Part shown: positions 1 to 10,220 of the stretch, one piece after another | How the letters are laid out: the number at the start of each line of letters is the position of its first letter | Position numbering within the stretch: position 1 is the stretch's first letter | Origin: Pseudomonas massiliensis | GTDB taxonomy: Bacteria; Pseudomonadota; Gammaproteobacteria; Pseudomonadales; Pseudomonadaceae | Direction of reading: 5' to 3' | DNA: 64,000 nt | NCBI RefSeq assembly: GCF_000826105.1 | Contig: NZ_CCYK01000007.1 | Coordinates: 1,116,001-1,180,000 of the forward strand | Program-made: the position numbers and the translations under genes | Notes under the pieces: model-generated | The model's input: only the letters and a program-made list of their open reading frames with translations | The model's database searches: none | Told to the model about the DNA's origin: nothing

Positions 1-377
1 GCCTGGTGGGTACGCCCTATCGTTGGGGCGGCAACACCCCTGCGGCAGGCTTCGATTGCAGTGGCCTGATTGGCTTCGTGTACCGAGACGCGGCGGGTAT
101 AGCCTTGCCGCGTACCACCGCAGAGTTGATCGCCATGCATGCACCCAGCGTGGATCGCGCGGCGCTTCGTTCCGGGGACCTGGTGTTCTTTTCCACCCAG
201 GGTGGCGGGCAGGTGAGTCACGCCGGAATCTACGTGGGGGAGGGGCGCTTCGTGCACGCGCCGTCCACCGGGGGTACGGTGCGCCTGGACTACCTGGACA
301 AGCCTTATTGGCAAAAGGCCTATCTGGACGCCAAGCGCGTCATCCAGCCAGAACGGCTGGCGCAAACGGCGCCTTGA
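1..377 (+). CDS. NlpC/P60 family peptidoglycan hydrolase (5' end missing)
   Basis: The frame is already open at the left edge, so only the C-terminal catalytic domain is present. It shows the NlpC/P60 signature: the nucleophile in DCSGL, the second-site histidine in SHAGIYVG and a third polar histidine in FVHAPS. Proteins of this family cleave peptide stems of murein (family knowledge) and usually carry an export signal, which here would lie outside the window. The stop is followed by a GC-rich hairpin and then the convergent sugar dehydrogenase gene. Endopeptidase specificity cannot be told from this fragment. Confidence 0.9.
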   Translation, partial: LVGTPYRWGGNTPAAGFDCSGLIGFVYRDAAGIALPRTTAELIAMHAPSVDRAALRSGDLVFFSTQGGGQVSHAGIYVGEGRFVHAPSTGGTVRLDYLDKPYWQKAYLDAKRVIQPERLAQTAP

Positions 378-399
378 ATCCAGCGAGTGGGAACAACTG

Positions 400-424
400 C
401 CGGCGCGCTTGAGGCACGCGCCGG
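400..424. terminator. Hairpin between convergent genes, possible bidirectional terminator
   Basis: An 8-bp perfect stem (CCGGCGCG at 400-407 pairing with 417-424) with a 9-base loop lies between the NlpC/P60 stop and the stop of the convergent dehydrogenase. No U-tract follows on either strand, so the terminator role rests on position and stem strength only. Confidence 0.4.
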
Positions 425-435
425 GCCACGGTTCA

Positions 436-1746
436 CTACTGGCGAGTCACCCGCCAGATTTTGTTGCCTACATCATCGGCCACCAGCACCCCGCCCTTGT
501 CATCGCCCACCACGCCGACCGGGCGCCCCATGGCTTCGCCCTTGTCATTGAGGAAGCCGGACAGCAGGTCCAGCGGTTGCCCCTTGGGCATCCCGTTCTC
601 GAAGGGCACGAAGATCACCTTGTAGCCGCTATGGGGCTCGCGGTTCCAGGAGCCGTGCTGGCCGATGAACACCCCTTGGTCGAAGGGGGCGGGCAGTTGC
701 TTGGGTTGGGCGAAGGCCAGGCCCAGGGAGGCGGTGTGTGGCCCGACCGCGTAATCCGGGGTGATGGCCTTCTGTACCAGCTCAGGATTGCCGGGCTCGA
801 CCCGAACGTCCACATGCTGGCCATAGTAGCTGTAGGGCCAGCCATAGAAGCCGCCATCCTTCACCGAGGTGATGTAATCGGGCACCAGGTCACTGCCGAT
901 CTCGTCCCGCTCGTTGACAGCTGTCCACAGCTTGCCAGTCTTCGGTTCCCAGGCCAGGCCGTTGGGGTTGCGCAGACCAGTGGCGAACAGGCGCTTCTGG
1001 CCGCTGGCGGCATCCACTTCCCAGATGGCGGCGCGACCCTCTTCGGCGGCCATGCCGTTCTCGCCCACGTTGCTGTTGGAGCCCACGGTCACGTATAGCT
1101 TCTTGCCGTCGGGGCTGGCGATCACATTCTTGGTCCAGTGGTGGTTCAGGCTGCCGGCGGGGAGGTCGGTGACCGTTTCGCCGTCGCCGCTGAGGTGGGT
1201 GGCGCCCGGCTGGTACTTGAAGCGCAGGAGCTTGTCAGTATCGGCCACGTAGAAATCCTGGCCTACCAGCGTCATGCCGAAGGGTGAGTTCAGGTTCTTG
1301 ATGAAGGTTTCCCGGGTTTCCGCTACCCCGTCGCCGTCCTGGTCGCGTAGCAGGGTGATGCGATTGGGGCTCTGCACGCCGGCGCCTGCCCGGCTCATGA
1401 CCTTTTCCGCCACCCAGCCGCGTATGCCCTTGCTGTCGTCCGGCTTGGTGGGGGAGTTGGTTTCCGCCACCAGTACATCGCCGTTGGGCAGTACATAAAG
1501 CCAGCGAGGATGTTCCAGACCCTCGGCGAACGCTTTCACCTGGGTGCCCGGCGCCGCCTTGGGCGTGACGCCGACGGGCCAGCCCACGGCGGGCGCGATG
1601 TTGACGGTGGGTACGAGCGTCTTGTTGGGCGCGGGCAGTTTCGGCGACGGGCCAGTGCCGTCGGATACCTGCAGCTTGGCGCTTTCCCCACAGGCGGCCA
1701 TGCTGGTGGCCAACAGAGCGATGAGAGCGAGACTGGACTTGGGCAT
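436..1746 (-). CDS. Lipoprotein PQQ-type sugar (sorbosone/glucose) dehydrogenase-like beta-propeller
   Basis: A 436-aa protein starting at an ATG with an AGGA ribosome site about 10 nt upstream; a longer upstream frame is ignored because it runs through the cobalamin riboswitch. The N-terminus is a lipoprotein signal with lipobox ending SMAAC at Cys19. The mature part resembles the L-sorbosone dehydrogenase / YliI-type aldose dehydrogenase propeller: repeated segments such as [39 protein letters not shown] and [12 protein letters not shown]. Family members use PQQ to oxidise sugars in the periplasm. Substrate is unknown. It is divergent from the cob operon and shares a short upstream region with the riboswitch. 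Confidence 0.85.
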   Translation of the reverse strand: MPKSSLALIALLATSMAACGESAKLQVSDGTGPSPKLPAPNKTLVPTVNIAPAVGWPVGVTPKAAPGTQVKAFAEGLEHPRWLYVLPNGDVLVAETNSPTKPDDSKGIRGWVAEKVMSRAGAGVQSPNRITLLRDQDGDGVAETRETFIKNLNSPFGMTLVGQDFYVADTDKLLRFKYQPGATHLSGDGETVTDLPAGSLNHHWTKNVIASPDGKKLYVTVGSNSNVGENGMAAEEGRAAIWEVDAASGQKRLFATGLRNPNGLAWEPKTGKLWTAVNERDEIGSDLVPDYITSVKDGGFYGWPYSYYGQHVDVRVEPGNPELVQKAITPDYAVGPHTASLGLAFAQPKQLPAPFDQGVFIGQHGSWNREPHSGYKVIFVPFENGMPKGQPLDLLSGFLNDKGEAMGRPVGVVGDDKGGVLVADDVGNKIWRVTRQ

Positions 1747-1854
1747 GGCATCAGCTTCCTGGCGAGCGGTATGTACCGTAGAGGCAGCGAGCCGGCGGAG
1801 GTTCAACATGCCGCATTGACGCTGTGGGGCCAACCCCTTACCCTTCGCCGATCG

Positions 1855-2030
1855 TTTCAGGTGTCCGACGTGCCGCAGGCGCTCGGGTGAAACAGGGAAG
1901 CCGGTGCAAACCCGGCGCTGCCCCCGCAACGGTAGATGAGTCACGCTTGAGCACAAGCCACTGGGGAACCGGGAAGGCGCTGAAGCTGGGCAGCGCCCGC
2001 TCATGAGCCCGGAGACCGGCCTGAAACCCA
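1855..2030 (+). promoter_or_regulatory. Cobalamin (adenosylcobalamin) riboswitch
   Basis: The stretch carries the ordered conserved pieces of a B12 riboswitch: the GGTG/AAACAGGGAAGCCGGTG block near 1887-1905, CCCCCGCAACGGTA at about 1921-1934, the B12 box GCCACTG at 1957-1963, AACCGGGAAGGC around 1967-1979 and the closing GAGCCCGGAGACCGGCCTG at about 2005-2023. It lies on the plus strand about 130 nt upstream of cobO, so it should repress the whole cob operon when cobalamin is plentiful. The expression platform is not resolved by eye; occlusion of the cobO ribosome site is the simplest reading. Confidence 0.95.
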
Positions 2031-2157
2031 TGGGCGTGACCTGCGCCTGTCATACGAGATCGCCGCGCGGGTGAGAGCGGCATCGACGTTCGCGTGCCCG
2101 CCGACCCCGGCGCAGGCGCGGCGTTGGTGCGCCCCCGCGAGCGAGCGGAGAGCAGCG

Positions 2158-2769
2158 ATGAAGGATACCACCGGGCGCGACGAGCGCCACCAGGCGCGCA
2201 TGGTGCGCAAGAAAGCCGTGATCGATGCCCGTATCGCCGCCTCGCCGGACGAGCGAGGCGTGCTGCTGGTGCTTACCGGCAATGGCAAGGGCAAGAGCAG
2301 CTCCGGCTTCGGCATGCTGGCCCGCGCGCTGGGTCATGGCATGCGTTGCGGGGTGGTGCAGTTCATCAAGGGTCGCCAGGCCACTGGGGAAGAGCTGTTT
2401 TTCCGCCGCTTCCCCGAAGAGGTCAGCTTTCATGTCATGGGCGAGGGCTTTACCTGGGAAACCCAGGACCGCCAGCGTGACATCGCCGCTGCGGTCGCTG
2501 CCTGGGACGTGGCGCGAGCCATGCTGCGGGACCCGGCTCTGGATTTTGTGCTGCTGGACGAACTCAACATCGCCCTCAAGCACGGTTACCTTGACCTGCC
2601 CATGGTACTGGCGGACCTGAACGATCGACCCTCCCTGCAGCATGTGATAGTGACCGGCCGTGCCGCGCGGCCGGAGCTGTTGGAAATAGCCGATACGGTA
2701 AGTGAGTTGGGCTTGGTCAAGCATGCCTTCCAGGCGGGCATCAAGGCGCAGAAAGGGATCGAGTGGTGA
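2158..2769 (+). CDS. cobO: Corrinoid (cob(I)yrinate a,c-diamide) adenosyltransferase
   Basis: A 203-aa CobO/BtuR-type enzyme that transfers the 5'-deoxyadenosyl group from ATP to reduced corrinoid. The P-loop TGNGKGKSSSGFG and the VVQFIKG and LLDELNIALKHGYL segments are diagnostic. The chosen ATG gives the usual start MKDTTGRDERHQARM and follows a GGAG site; an in-frame start at 2071 would add 29 untypical residues. It is the first gene after the riboswitch. Its stop overlaps the next gene by a GTGA junction, so it is translationally coupled to cobB. Confidence 0.96.
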   Translation: MKDTTGRDERHQARMVRKKAVIDARIAASPDERGVLLVLTGNGKGKSSSGFGMLARALGHGMRCGVVQFIKGRQATGEELFFRRFPEEVSFHVMGEGFTWETQDRQRDIAAAVAAWDVARAMLRDPALDFVLLDELNIALKHGYLDLPMVLADLNDRPSLQHVIVTGRAARPELLEIADTVSELGLVKHAFQAGIKAQKGIEW

Positions 2770-4079
2770 GCCAGGCACGGCGATGCCCGGCGGTGCTGAT
2801 CGCCGCCCCCGCTTCCGGTCAAGGCAAGACCACGGTCACTGCCGCCATGGCGCGCCTGCACCGCAACCTTGGTCGCCGCGTGCGGGTGTTCAAGTGCGGG
2901 CCGGACTTTCTCGACCCGATGATCCTGGAGCGGGCCAGCGGCGCCCCCGTCTACCAGCTGGACCTGTGGATGGTCGGTGCCCAGGAGAGCCGGCGGTTGC
3001 TGTGGGACGCTGCCGAAAGCGCGGACCTGATCCTGGTGGAAGGGGTGATGGGGCTGTTCGACGGCACCCCGTCCAGCGCTGACCTGGCCATTGCCCTGGG
3101 TGTGCCGGTGCTGGCGGTGATCGACGGTACCGCCATGGCGCAGACGTTCGGCGCCCTGGCCTTCGGCCTGGCGCGTTACCGCCCGGAATTGCCCTTTGCC
3201 GGTGTGATCGCCAACCGCGTGGGCAGCCCACGGCATGGTCAACTGCTGCGCGACAGCCTGACCGAAGGCTTGCGCTGGTTCGGCGGCTTGCCGCGCGAGC
3301 AGGCCATCAACCTACCCAGTCGGCATCTTGGCCTGGTGCAGGCCAGCGAACTGGACGACCTGGATCGACGCCTGGACGCGGCAGCCGAGGCACTGGCTGG
3401 CGTGCTGGGCGCCGAGGCCGAGGCGCTACCGCTTCCTGTCAGCTTCGAGGCGCCGCAGCCGAGCCTGAGCGAGCCCACCCTGGCCGGGGTGCGTATCGCG
3501 GTGGCCCGGGACGAGGCCTTCGCCTTCCTTTATAACGGCAATCTGGATGCCCTGCGGGCCATGGGCGCCGAGCTTCACTTCTTCTCCCCGCTGGCTGACG
3601 CCGCGCTGCCCGCCTGCGACAGTCTCTACCTACCCGGAGGCTACCCCGAGCTTCACCATCGCCAGCTTGCGGCGAACCAGCCGATGCTGGCGGCCATCCG
3701 CGCTCACCACCAGGCGGGCAAGCCACTATTGGCCGAATGCGGGGGCATGCTGTATCTGCTCGACGGCCTCACTGACGTGGCCGGGGAACGCGCCCCGCTG
3801 CTAGGGTTGATGCCTGGCGAGGCCCGCTTGCAAAAAAGGCTGGCGGCCCTGGCGTTGCAGGAGGTGGACCTGGGCCATGGCTGCTTGCGCGGCCACACCT
3901 ATCACCATTCGCTCACCGACACGCCATGGGTGCCGGTGGCCCGCGGCCATAGCCCCAATGGCGGCCGGGGCGCCGAAGCGGTCTACCAGAGCGGCCGGCT
4001 CACCGCGTCCTATGTACATTTCTATTTTCCGTCCAACCTGGCCGCCACCGCGGCTCTGTTCAAGCCCGAGGGTACTTAG
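2766..4079 (+). CDS. cobB: Cobyrinate a,c-diamide synthase
   Basis: An amidotransferase of about 437 aa that amidates the a and c carboxylates of cobyrinate (or hydrogenobyrinate) using glutamine and ATP. It has an N-terminal CbiA-type ATPase domain with P-loop APASGQGKTTVTA, followed by GPDFLDP and LVEGVMGLFDG. The C-terminal type-1 glutamine amidotransferase domain has its cysteine in LLAECGGMLYLLDG. A GTG start at 2766 overlaps the cobO stop by four bases; GTG at 2763 is an equally possible start. The last base of its TAG stop is the first base of the bluB start codon. Confidence 0.96.
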   Translation: MSQARRCPAVLIAAPASGQGKTTVTAAMARLHRNLGRRVRVFKCGPDFLDPMILERASGAPVYQLDLWMVGAQESRRLLWDAAESADLILVEGVMGLFDGTPSSADLAIALGVPVLAVIDGTAMAQTFGALAFGLARYRPELPFAGVIANRVGSPRHGQLLRDSLTEGLRWFGGLPREQAINLPSRHLGLVQASELDDLDRRLDAAAEALAGVLGAEAEALPLPVSFEAPQPSLSEPTLAGVRIAVARDEAFAFLYNGNLDALRAMGAELHFFSPLADAALPACDSLYLPGGYPELHHRQLAANQPMLAAIRAHHQAGKPLLAECGGMLYLLDGLTDVAGERAPLLGLMPGEARLQKRLAALALQEVDLGHGCLRGHTYHHSLTDTPWVPVARGHSPNGGRGAEAVYQSGRLTASYVHFYFPSNLAATAALFKPEGT

Positions 4080-4732
4080 TGGTCACCGAACACGCTTATG
4101 CCGAGGCCGAGCGAGCCGCCATCTACCGCGCCATCGCCGAACGCCGCGACATGCGTCATTTCAGCGGTGGAGAAGTCGATCCGCAGACCTTGCAACGGCT
4201 GCTGGCCGCCGCGCACCAGGCGCCAAGCGTCGGCCTGATGCAGCCGTGGCGCTTTATCCGGGTGCGCTCCCCGGCGCTACGCCAGGACATCCATCGTCTG
4301 GTCGAGGAAGAGCGCGTGCGTACCGCGCAGGCCCTGGGCGAACGCTCCGATACGTTCATGAAGCTCAAGGTCGAGGGCGTGCTGGAATGCGCCGAACTGC
4401 TGGTGGTTTCGCTGATGGAGGGTCGTGATGCTCATGTGTTCGGCCGCCGCACCCTTCCGGAGATGGACCTCGCGTCTCTGGCCTGCGCGGTGCAGAACCT
4501 CTGGCTGGCCGCTCGTGGGGAAGGCCTTGGCATGGGCTGGGTTTCGCTGTTCGACCCCGATCGCCTCGGGCAATTGCTCGCGGTTCCCCCCGGCGCCCGG
4601 CCCGTGGCCGTGCTGTGCCTGGGGCCGGTGACCGATTTCTACAGCGAGCCGATGCTCTCCTTGGAGGGCTGGGCCAAGGCGCGGCCGTTGGATGAGCTGG
4701 TATTCGAAGACCGCTGGGGAGGCACGCCGTGA
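4079..4732 (+). CDS. bluB: 5,6-dimethylbenzimidazole synthase
   Basis: A 217-aa nitroreductase-fold BluB enzyme that fragments reduced FMN with oxygen to give the lower ligand DMB. Supporting motifs are [11 protein letters not shown] near the N-terminus, [41 protein letters not shown] and the C-terminal [11 protein letters not shown]. The GTG start overlaps the cobB stop by one base, and its own stop overlaps cobD by four. Its place inside the cob operon indicates that the cell makes its own lower base aerobically. Confidence 0.94.
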   Translation: MVTEHAYAEAERAAIYRAIAERRDMRHFSGGEVDPQTLQRLLAAAHQAPSVGLMQPWRFIRVRSPALRQDIHRLVEEERVRTAQALGERSDTFMKLKVEGVLECAELLVVSLMEGRDAHVFGRRTLPEMDLASLACAVQNLWLAARGEGLGMGWVSLFDPDRLGQLLAVPPGARPVAVLCLGPVTDFYSEPMLSLEGWAKARPLDELVFEDRWGGTP

Positions 4733-5637
4733 GTCTGGCCCTGGCCTGTGTGCTGGGCGTGGCACTGGATGCGCTGCTCGGCGAGCCGCGGCGCTGGCAC
4801 CCGCTGGTGGGCTTCGGCCGGCTTGCCCAGCGTCTGGAGCAACGCTTCAATTTTGCCGGCCACGGCTGGCGTAGCCATGGGGTCACTGCCTGGTTGCTGG
4901 CTGTGCTGCCGCCGGTGCTGGTCCTGACGTTCCTTTCCTGGCTGCCGATCATTGGCGGGCTGGTGGAAGTGCTGGCGCTGTACTGGGCCCTGGGGTTGCG
5001 CAGTCTGGGAGAGCACTTGCAGCCCGTGGCCCAGGCGCTGCGTGGCGGTGACCTGGAGCGCGCGCGGCACTGCGTCGGGCGCCTGGTCAGCCGGCAAACC
5101 GACGCCCTGGACGCCACTGACGTAGCCAAGGCGGCTACCGAGTCGGCCTTGGAGAACGGCAGCGACGCGGTGTTCGCCGCGCTGTTCTGGTTCATGGTCG
5201 CCGGTGTCCCGGGTGTGGTGCTCTATCGTCTGGCCAACACTCTGGACGCCATGTGGGGCTATCGCAATGAACGTTTCGAGCGCTTCGGCTGGGCGGCGGC
5301 GCGGATCGACGACCTGCTCAACCTGATCCCGGCCCGCTTGTGCGCGCTGACTTACGCCCTGCTGGGGCGTACCGCTGGCGCGCTGCGCTGCTGGCGGCGC
5401 CAGGCCGGTGCCTGGGACAGCCCCAACGCTGGCCCTGTGATGGCCGCCGGCGCGGGCGCCCTGGGTGTGGAACTGGGCGGCCCGGCCACCTATCACGGCG
5501 AGTTGCATGAGCGGCCGCGCCTGGGCGAGGGGCCGCAGCCCACCGCTGAAAGCATCGAGCGCGCCTGGGCTTTGGTTCAGCGAGGCGTTTGGCTATGGTT
5601 GTTGCTGATCTGCGCAGGGGCGAGTCTGTATGCTTGA
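4729..5637 (+). CDS. cobD: Adenosylcobinamide-phosphate synthase (CobD/CbiB)
   Basis: A 302-aa integral membrane protein that attaches the aminopropanol (phosphate) arm to adenosylcobyric acid. The start motif [19 protein letters not shown], the SRQTDALD segment, the conserved [15 protein letters not shown] block and [18 protein letters not shown] are typical of CbiB. Several hydrophobic helices are visible, for example around residues 50-85 and 145-165. The GTG start overlaps bluB by GTGA, and the 3' end overlaps the decarboxylase gene by 8 nt, so the two enzymes of the linker branch are coupled. Confidence 0.95.
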   Translation: MSLALACVLGVALDALLGEPRRWHPLVGFGRLAQRLEQRFNFAGHGWRSHGVTAWLLAVLPPVLVLTFLSWLPIIGGLVEVLALYWALGLRSLGEHLQPVAQALRGGDLERARHCVGRLVSRQTDALDATDVAKAATESALENGSDAVFAALFWFMVAGVPGVVLYRLANTLDAMWGYRNERFERFGWAAARIDDLLNLIPARLCALTYALLGRTAGALRCWRRQAGAWDSPNAGPVMAAGAGALGVELGGPATYHGELHERPRLGEGPQPTAESIERAWALVQRGVWLWLLLICAGASLYA

Positions 5638-6619
5638 ACACGGAGGGCGGCTGCGCGCCGCCGCCAAGACTTTCGGTATCGAGGAAGGGGCCTGGCTGGA
5701 CCTGTCCACGGGGATCGCTCCCTGGCCCTGGGCGGTGCCCTCGATCCCGGCCCAGGCCTGGGCCCGCTTGCCTGAGGCGGACGATGGCCTCGAAGTGGTC
5801 GCCTGCCAGTATTACGGCGCGGAACAGGCCTTGCCCGTGGCCGGCTCCCAGGCCGCGATCCAGATGCTTCCCCGGCTCAGGCGCGGCGGCAAGGTAGGTG
5901 TGCTCGGGCCCACCTACGCCGAGCATGCCGAGGCCTGGCGCCGTGGCGGCCACGTGGTGCGGGAACTGGCCGAAGGCGAGGTCGACGACTATCTCGACGG
6001 GCTCGACGTGCTGGTGGTAGTCAACCCGAACAACCCCACCGGGCGACTGCTCGACCGTGACCGGCTATTGGCCTGGGAGGCCCGCCTGGCGGCGCGCGGA
6101 GGATGGCTGGTGGTGGACGAAGCGTTCATGGACCTGACCCCTTGCCACAGCCTGGCGGCGGAAGCTGGCAGGCCGGGGCTGATTGTATTGCGCTCGTTCG
6201 GCAAGTTCTTTGGCCTGGCCGGCGTTCGCCTGGGCTTCGTCCTGGCTGCGCCCAGACTGCTGGCCGCGCTGGACGAGCAATTGGGGCCTTGGGCGGTCAG
6301 CGGCCCGACTCGGATCCTCGGCATGGACTGCCTGCGTGATCGGGCCGGTCATCGTCGGCAGATCGAGCGCTGCCAGTCGGCCAGCCAGCGCCTGGCGGCC
6401 CTGCTCGCTGAATATGGCTTGGCCCCGACAGGAGGTTGCGGGCTGTTCCAATGGGTACGCCTGGCCGAAGCCGAAAGCTGGTACCTGGCACTGGCCGAGC
6501 GGGGCATTCTGGTGCGCCTGTTCCGCCATACTCAAAGCCTGCGCTTCGGCTTGCCGGCTGAAGAGGCACACTTTCAACGGCTGGCCCAGGCATTGGCCGC
6601 CATCGCTGGGAACAATTGA
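5630..6619 (+). CDS. cobC: L-threonine-O-3-phosphate decarboxylase (CobC; Salmonella CobD equivalent)
   Basis: A 329-aa fold-type I PLP enzyme that decarboxylates threonine phosphate to aminopropanol phosphate, the linker of cobalamin. It has the histidinol-phosphate aminotransferase-like motifs [20 protein letters not shown] and the PLP lysine in [16 protein letters not shown] conserved arginine lies near the C-terminus in LRFGLP. The ATG overlaps cobD by 8 nt and its TGA overlaps the cobQ start by one base. The gene name clashes with the Salmonella phosphatase also called CobC, whose likely counterpart lies downstream at 9645. Confidence 0.93.
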   Translation: MLEHGGRLRAAAKTFGIEEGAWLDLSTGIAPWPWAVPSIPAQAWARLPEADDGLEVVACQYYGAEQALPVAGSQAAIQMLPRLRRGGKVGVLGPTYAEHAEAWRRGGHVVRELAEGEVDDYLDGLDVLVVVNPNNPTGRLLDRDRLLAWEARLAARGGWLVVDEAFMDLTPCHSLAAEAGRPGLIVLRSFGKFFGLAGVRLGFVLAAPRLLAALDEQLGPWAVSGPTRILGMDCLRDRAGHRRQIERCQSASQRLAALLAEYGLAPTGGCGLFQWVRLAEAESWYLALAERGILVRLFRHTQSLRFGLPAEEAHFQRLAQALAAIAGNN

Positions 6620-8076
6620 TGGCCACGCTCATGGTGCAGGGCACCACATCCGATGCGGGTAAAAGCACGTTGGTGACCGCGCTCTGTCGCTGGCTGCGTC
6701 GAGAAGGCCTCAGCGTAGCGCCGTTCAAGCCGCAGAACATGGCGCTCAACAGCGCGGTAACGGCCGACGGTGGCGAGATCGGTCGTGCCCAGGCGGTACA
6801 GGCGCAAGCCTGCGGCCTGGCGCCACATACCGACATGAACCCGGTACTGCTCAAGCCAAACAGCGATACGGGGGCCCAGGTCATCATCCACGGCCAGGCG
6901 GTGGGCAACATGAATGCCATGCGCTATCACGGCTACAAGGCCACCGCCATGCGCGCGGTGCTCGAGTCCCACCAACGCCTGGAGGCTGCCCATCAGGCGG
7001 TAGTGGTAGAGGGCGCGGGCTCGCCGGCGGAGATCAACCTGCGCGAAGGCGACATCGCCAACATGGGCTTCGCCGAAGCGGTGGATTGCCCGGTCATCCT
7101 GGTCGCCGACATCAACCGGGGCGGCGTCTTCGCCCATCTGGTCGGTACTCTGGCCTTGCTTTCCGAAAGCGAACAGGTCCGGATACAGGGCTTCGTGATC
7201 AACCGCTTTCGGGGCGACCTCAAGCTCCTCCAGCCCGGGCTGGATTGGCTGGAGGCCCACACCGGCAAGCCCGTGCTTGGCGTATTGCCTTACCTGACCG
7301 ACTTCCACCTGGAAGCCGAGGATGCCCTCGACAGCCGCCAGCCCAGCAAGACGGGCACGCTGCTCCGTGTGGTGGTACCGGTGCTTCCCAGGCTAAGCAA
7401 CCACACCGACTTCGACCCGCTGCGGTTGCACCCGCAGGTATCGCTCAGCTTTGTCAGGCCTGGCGATAGCCTGCCACCGGCTGACCTGATTATCTTGCCA
7501 GGCTCCAAGAGCGTGCGCGCCGACCTTGAGCGGCTGCGGGACGCGGGTTGGGAGGGGGCGATACGCCGACACTTGCGCTATGGCGGCAAGCTGTTGGGCA
7601 TTTGTGGTGGGCTACAGATGCTCGGCGAGCGTATCCACGACCCTCTCGGCCTGGAGGGGCCGGCGGGTGATTGCCAGGGCCTGGGCTGGCTGGAGCTGGA
7701 AACCACCCTGGCGGCCCACAAGCAATTGCGCAATGTCAGCGGCCAGTTGGCCGATGGCGGTGCCTTTGTCCGCGGCTATGAAATCCACGCCGGCGTCAGT
7801 ACCGGCGCAGCCTTGGCGCGGCCTGCGCTCTGGCTCGACAACCAGCGCCCCGACGGGGCCATCAGCGACGATGGTCAGGTGATGGGCACCTACGTTCACG
7901 GGCTGTTCGAGCAGCCGGCCGCCTGTGCCGCCTTGCTCCGCTGGGCGGGTCTGGAACGAGCTGCCGAGCACGACTATGAAGGGCTGCGCGAGCGTGAGAT
8001 CGACCGCCTGGCCGACCTGGTCGAAGCGCATCTGGACACCGCCCGGTTGCGCGCCCTGTGCGCGGGAGGCCGCTGA
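6619..8076 (+). CDS. cobQ: Cobyric acid synthase
   Basis: A 485-aa glutamine amidotransferase that amidates the b, d, e and g positions of adenosylcobyrinate a,c-diamide. The ATPase half begins [20 protein letters not shown] and contains [13 protein letters not shown] and [13 protein letters not shown]. The C-terminal GATase-1 domain has its nucleophile in [12 protein letters not shown] and a histidine in [12 protein letters not shown] at 6619 is preferred over the adjacent TTG at 6616. It ends one base before the cobU start codon. Confidence 0.96.
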   Translation: MATLMVQGTTSDAGKSTLVTALCRWLRREGLSVAPFKPQNMALNSAVTADGGEIGRAQAVQAQACGLAPHTDMNPVLLKPNSDTGAQVIIHGQAVGNMNAMRYHGYKATAMRAVLESHQRLEAAHQAVVVEGAGSPAEINLREGDIANMGFAEAVDCPVILVADINRGGVFAHLVGTLALLSESEQVRIQGFVINRFRGDLKLLQPGLDWLEAHTGKPVLGVLPYLTDFHLEAEDALDSRQPSKTGTLLRVVVPVLPRLSNHTDFDPLRLHPQVSLSFVRPGDSLPPADLIILPGSKSVRADLERLRDAGWEGAIRRHLRYGGKLLGICGGLQMLGERIHDPLGLEGPAGDCQGLGWLELETTLAAHKQLRNVSGQLADGGAFVRGYEIHAGVSTGAALARPALWLDNQRPDGAISDDGQVMGTYVHGLFEQPAACAALLRWAGLERAAEHDYEGLREREIDRLADLVEAHLDTARLRALCAGGR

Positions 8077-8077
8077 C

Positions 8078-8599
8078 ATGCTCAGGCTGATCCTTGGGGG
8101 CGCTCGCTCCGGCAAGAGCCGCCTGGCCGAACGGCTGGCCGAGGCCAGCGCGCTGCCGGTGACCTATATCGCAACCAGTGAGCCCAGGGACGCCGAGCTC
8201 GACGCCCGGGTCAGGCTGCACCAGGCCCGGCGCCCGCCGCACTGGGGATTGGTGGAAGAACCCCTGGCCCTGGCGCAGGCATTGCAAATCCATGCGGCGC
8301 CAGGCCGCTGCCTGCTGGTGGACTGCCTCACGCTCTGGCTGACTAACCTGTTGATGCTGGAAGACGCGGCGCGACTGTCGGCGGAGCGGGCGGCCCTTCT
8401 GGATACGCTGCCGAATCTGCCGGGCGAGATCATTCTGGTCAGCAATGAGACCGGGCTGGGCATCGTTCCCTTGGGTGAGCTGACTCGCCGTTATGTGGAC
8501 GAAGCCGGCAGCCTGCATCAGTCAATCGCCGAATGCTGCCAGCAAGTAGTGCTCACGGTCGCTGGCCTACCTCTTACTCTCAAAGGACCCACACCATGA
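8078..8599 (+). CDS. cobU: Adenosylcobinamide kinase / adenosylcobinamide-phosphate guanylyltransferase
   Basis: A 173-aa bifunctional enzyme (CobU/CobP) that phosphorylates adenosylcobinamide and then activates it to the GDP form. The start [18 protein letters not shown] holds the P-loop; [30 protein letters not shown] and [13 protein letters not shown] match the family, as does [16 protein letters not shown] ribosome site about 9 nt upstream fixes the ATG at 8078. The stop overlaps the cobT start (ATGA). Confidence 0.95.
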   Translation: MLRLILGGARSGKSRLAERLAEASALPVTYIATSEPRDAELDARVRLHQARRPPHWGLVEEPLALAQALQIHAAPGRCLLVDCLTLWLTNLLMLEDAARLSAERAALLDTLPNLPGEIILVSNETGLGIVPLGELTRRYVDEAGSLHQSIAECCQQVVLTVAGLPLTLKGPTP

Positions 8600-9648
8600 C
8601 CCTAGCCTGGTGGTGCCAACCCTGCGCGCCCGTCGATGGCGCCTTCCTGGATATCGCCCAGGAGCGCCAGCGCCAGCTGACCAAGCCGGCGGGATCGCTG
8701 GGCCAGCTGGAAACCATTGCGGTGCGCCTGGCGGCGCTTCAAGGCAGTCCGCGACCGCGCCTGGCCAATGTACATATCGGGCTGTTCGCCGCCGATCATG
8801 GCGTGGTCGCCGAAGGGGTATCGCCCTATCCTCAGGCGGTCACTGGCCAGATGCTGCGCAACTTCATCAACGGTGGCGCCGCGATCAGCGTCCTGGCGCG
8901 CAATCTCGGGGCACAGATGACGGTAGTGGACCTGGGCACGGTAACGCCCCTGGACTTGCCAGGGGTGCGTCAGGCGCGGCTGGGCGCCGGCACCCGTAAC
9001 TTCGCCCAGGCGGCGGCCATGACGCCTGGGCAATGCGCCGGGGCGCTGCAAGTGGGCCGAGAAACCGCCCAGTTCGCCGCTGCCCAAGGCGCAGAGCTGT
9101 TCATCGGGGGCGAGATGGGGATTGGCAACACCACGTCCGCCAGCGCCTTGGCGGCCTGGCTGCTGAATTGCCCGGCGGCGGATCTGGTAGGCCCCGGGAC
9201 AGGCCTGGATGCCGCTGGCGTCAATCACAAGGCCCAGGTAATAGAGGCGGCATTGCGCGTCCACGGCCCGTCCTGCGCAGGCCCTCTTGAGGCCCTGGCC
9301 TGCTTCGGTGGCTTCGAGATCGCCGCCCTGGTTGGCAGCTACCTGGGCGCCGCCCAGGCCGGCGTGGCGGCGCTGGTGGATGGCTTTATCTGCAGCGTAG
9401 CCGCGCTGATCGCAGTGCGCTTGAACCCTGAGTGCGCGCCATGGCTGTTTTTCGCCCATCAAGGCGCCGAGCCCGGACATCGGGCCGTGCTCCAGGCGTT
9501 GCAGGCGCAGCCGCTGCTGGCCCTGGGCTTGCGCCTGGGGGAGGGTAGCGGGGCGGCCCTGGCGGTGCCGCTGATGCGGCTGGCCTGTGAACTGCACGGC
9601 AACATGGCGACCTTCGCCGAGGCGGCGGTCGCGGATCGTCCGGCGTGA
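8596..9648 (+). CDS. cobT: Nicotinate-nucleotide-dimethylbenzimidazole phosphoribosyltransferase
   Basis: A 350-aa CobT that transfers phosphoribose from nicotinate mononucleotide to DMB, making alpha-ribazole phosphate. Family motifs include [24 protein letters not shown], the [12 protein letters not shown] block, [22 protein letters not shown] and [15 protein letters not shown]. The catalytic glutamate of the family is expected in the last of these. The ATG at 8596 overlaps the cobU stop. It uses the base made by BluB from the same operon. Confidence 0.96.
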   Translation: MTLAWWCQPCAPVDGAFLDIAQERQRQLTKPAGSLGQLETIAVRLAALQGSPRPRLANVHIGLFAADHGVVAEGVSPYPQAVTGQMLRNFINGGAAISVLARNLGAQMTVVDLGTVTPLDLPGVRQARLGAGTRNFAQAAAMTPGQCAGALQVGRETAQFAAAQGAELFIGGEMGIGNTTSASALAAWLLNCPAADLVGPGTGLDAAGVNHKAQVIEAALRVHGPSCAGPLEALACFGGFEIAALVGSYLGAAQAGVAALVDGFICSVAALIAVRLNPECAPWLFFAHQGAEPGHRAVLQALQAQPLLALGLRLGEGSGAALAVPLMRLACELHGNMATFAEAAVADRPA

Positions 9649-10220
9649 GCCTGCGCCTGGACCTACTGCGGCATGGTGAAACCGAACGGGGCGGTGGCTT
9701 TCGCGGCAGCCTGGACGACAACCTGACGCCCCAGGGCTGGGCGACCCTCGAGGCTGCGGTCGGTGGGCAGGGGCCCTGGGATGTCATCGTCAGCTCACCC
9801 CTGCGCCGCTGCGCCGCTTTCGCCGAACACCTTTCGGCCGCCCTTGGGGTGCCTATGTCGATCGTGCCAGGCTTGAAGGAGCTGCACTTCGGCGAATGGG
9901 AGGGCAAGACCGCCGCGCAACTGATGGAAGGCCAGGCGCAGGCGCTGGGTCGCTTCTGGCAGGATCCGTTCACCCATCCGCCGCCTGGCGGCGAGCCCCT
10001 GAGGGACTTTATCCATCGGGTCGAGGCCGCCGTGGAAATACTGCGGACCCGCCATCCTGGCCAACGGTTGCTGCTGGTGGGCCATGCCGGCGTGATCCGC
10101 TTGCTGCTCGCCCGGGCCCGAGGGCGGCCTGCCGTGGGGTTGCTGGAGATAGAAGTCGCCCATGGGGCCTTGCACCGTCTGGTCCTTGACGGCCCAGGGC
10201 AATGGCGGGAACTGACATGA
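9645..10220 (+). CDS. Alpha-ribazole phosphatase, histidine phosphatase family (Salmonella CobC type)
   Basis: A 191-aa phosphoglycerate-mutase-like phosphatase. The catalytic histidine lies in [10 protein letters not shown], with partner residues in [11 protein letters not shown], the LHFGEWEG glutamate and the second histidine in [12 protein letters not shown]. Position between cobT and cobS points to dephosphorylation of alpha-ribazole phosphate or of adenosylcobalamin phosphate. The GTG start overlaps the cobT stop by four bases and the stop overlaps the cobS start. The symbol cobC is withheld to avoid confusion with the decarboxylase upstream. Confidence 0.88.
   Translation: MSLRLDLLRHGETERGGGFRGSLDDNLTPQGWATLEAAVGGQGPWDVIVSSPLRRCAAFAEHLSAALGVPMSIVPGLKELHFGEWEGKTAAQLMEGQAQALGRFWQDPFTHPPPGGEPLRDFIHRVEAAVEILRTRHPGQRLLLVGHAGVIRLLLARARGRPAVGLLEIEVAHGALHRLVLDGPGQWRELT

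Noticed and set aside
409..1098. Long plus-strand open frame opposite the sugar dehydrogenase
   Set aside because: Shadow of the real gene in GC-rich DNA; no ribosome site or family feature.
1747..2031. In-frame N-terminal extension of the sugar dehydrogenase gene
   Set aside because: It runs through the cobalamin riboswitch on the opposite strand; a lipoprotein signal and ribosome site mark the start at 1746.
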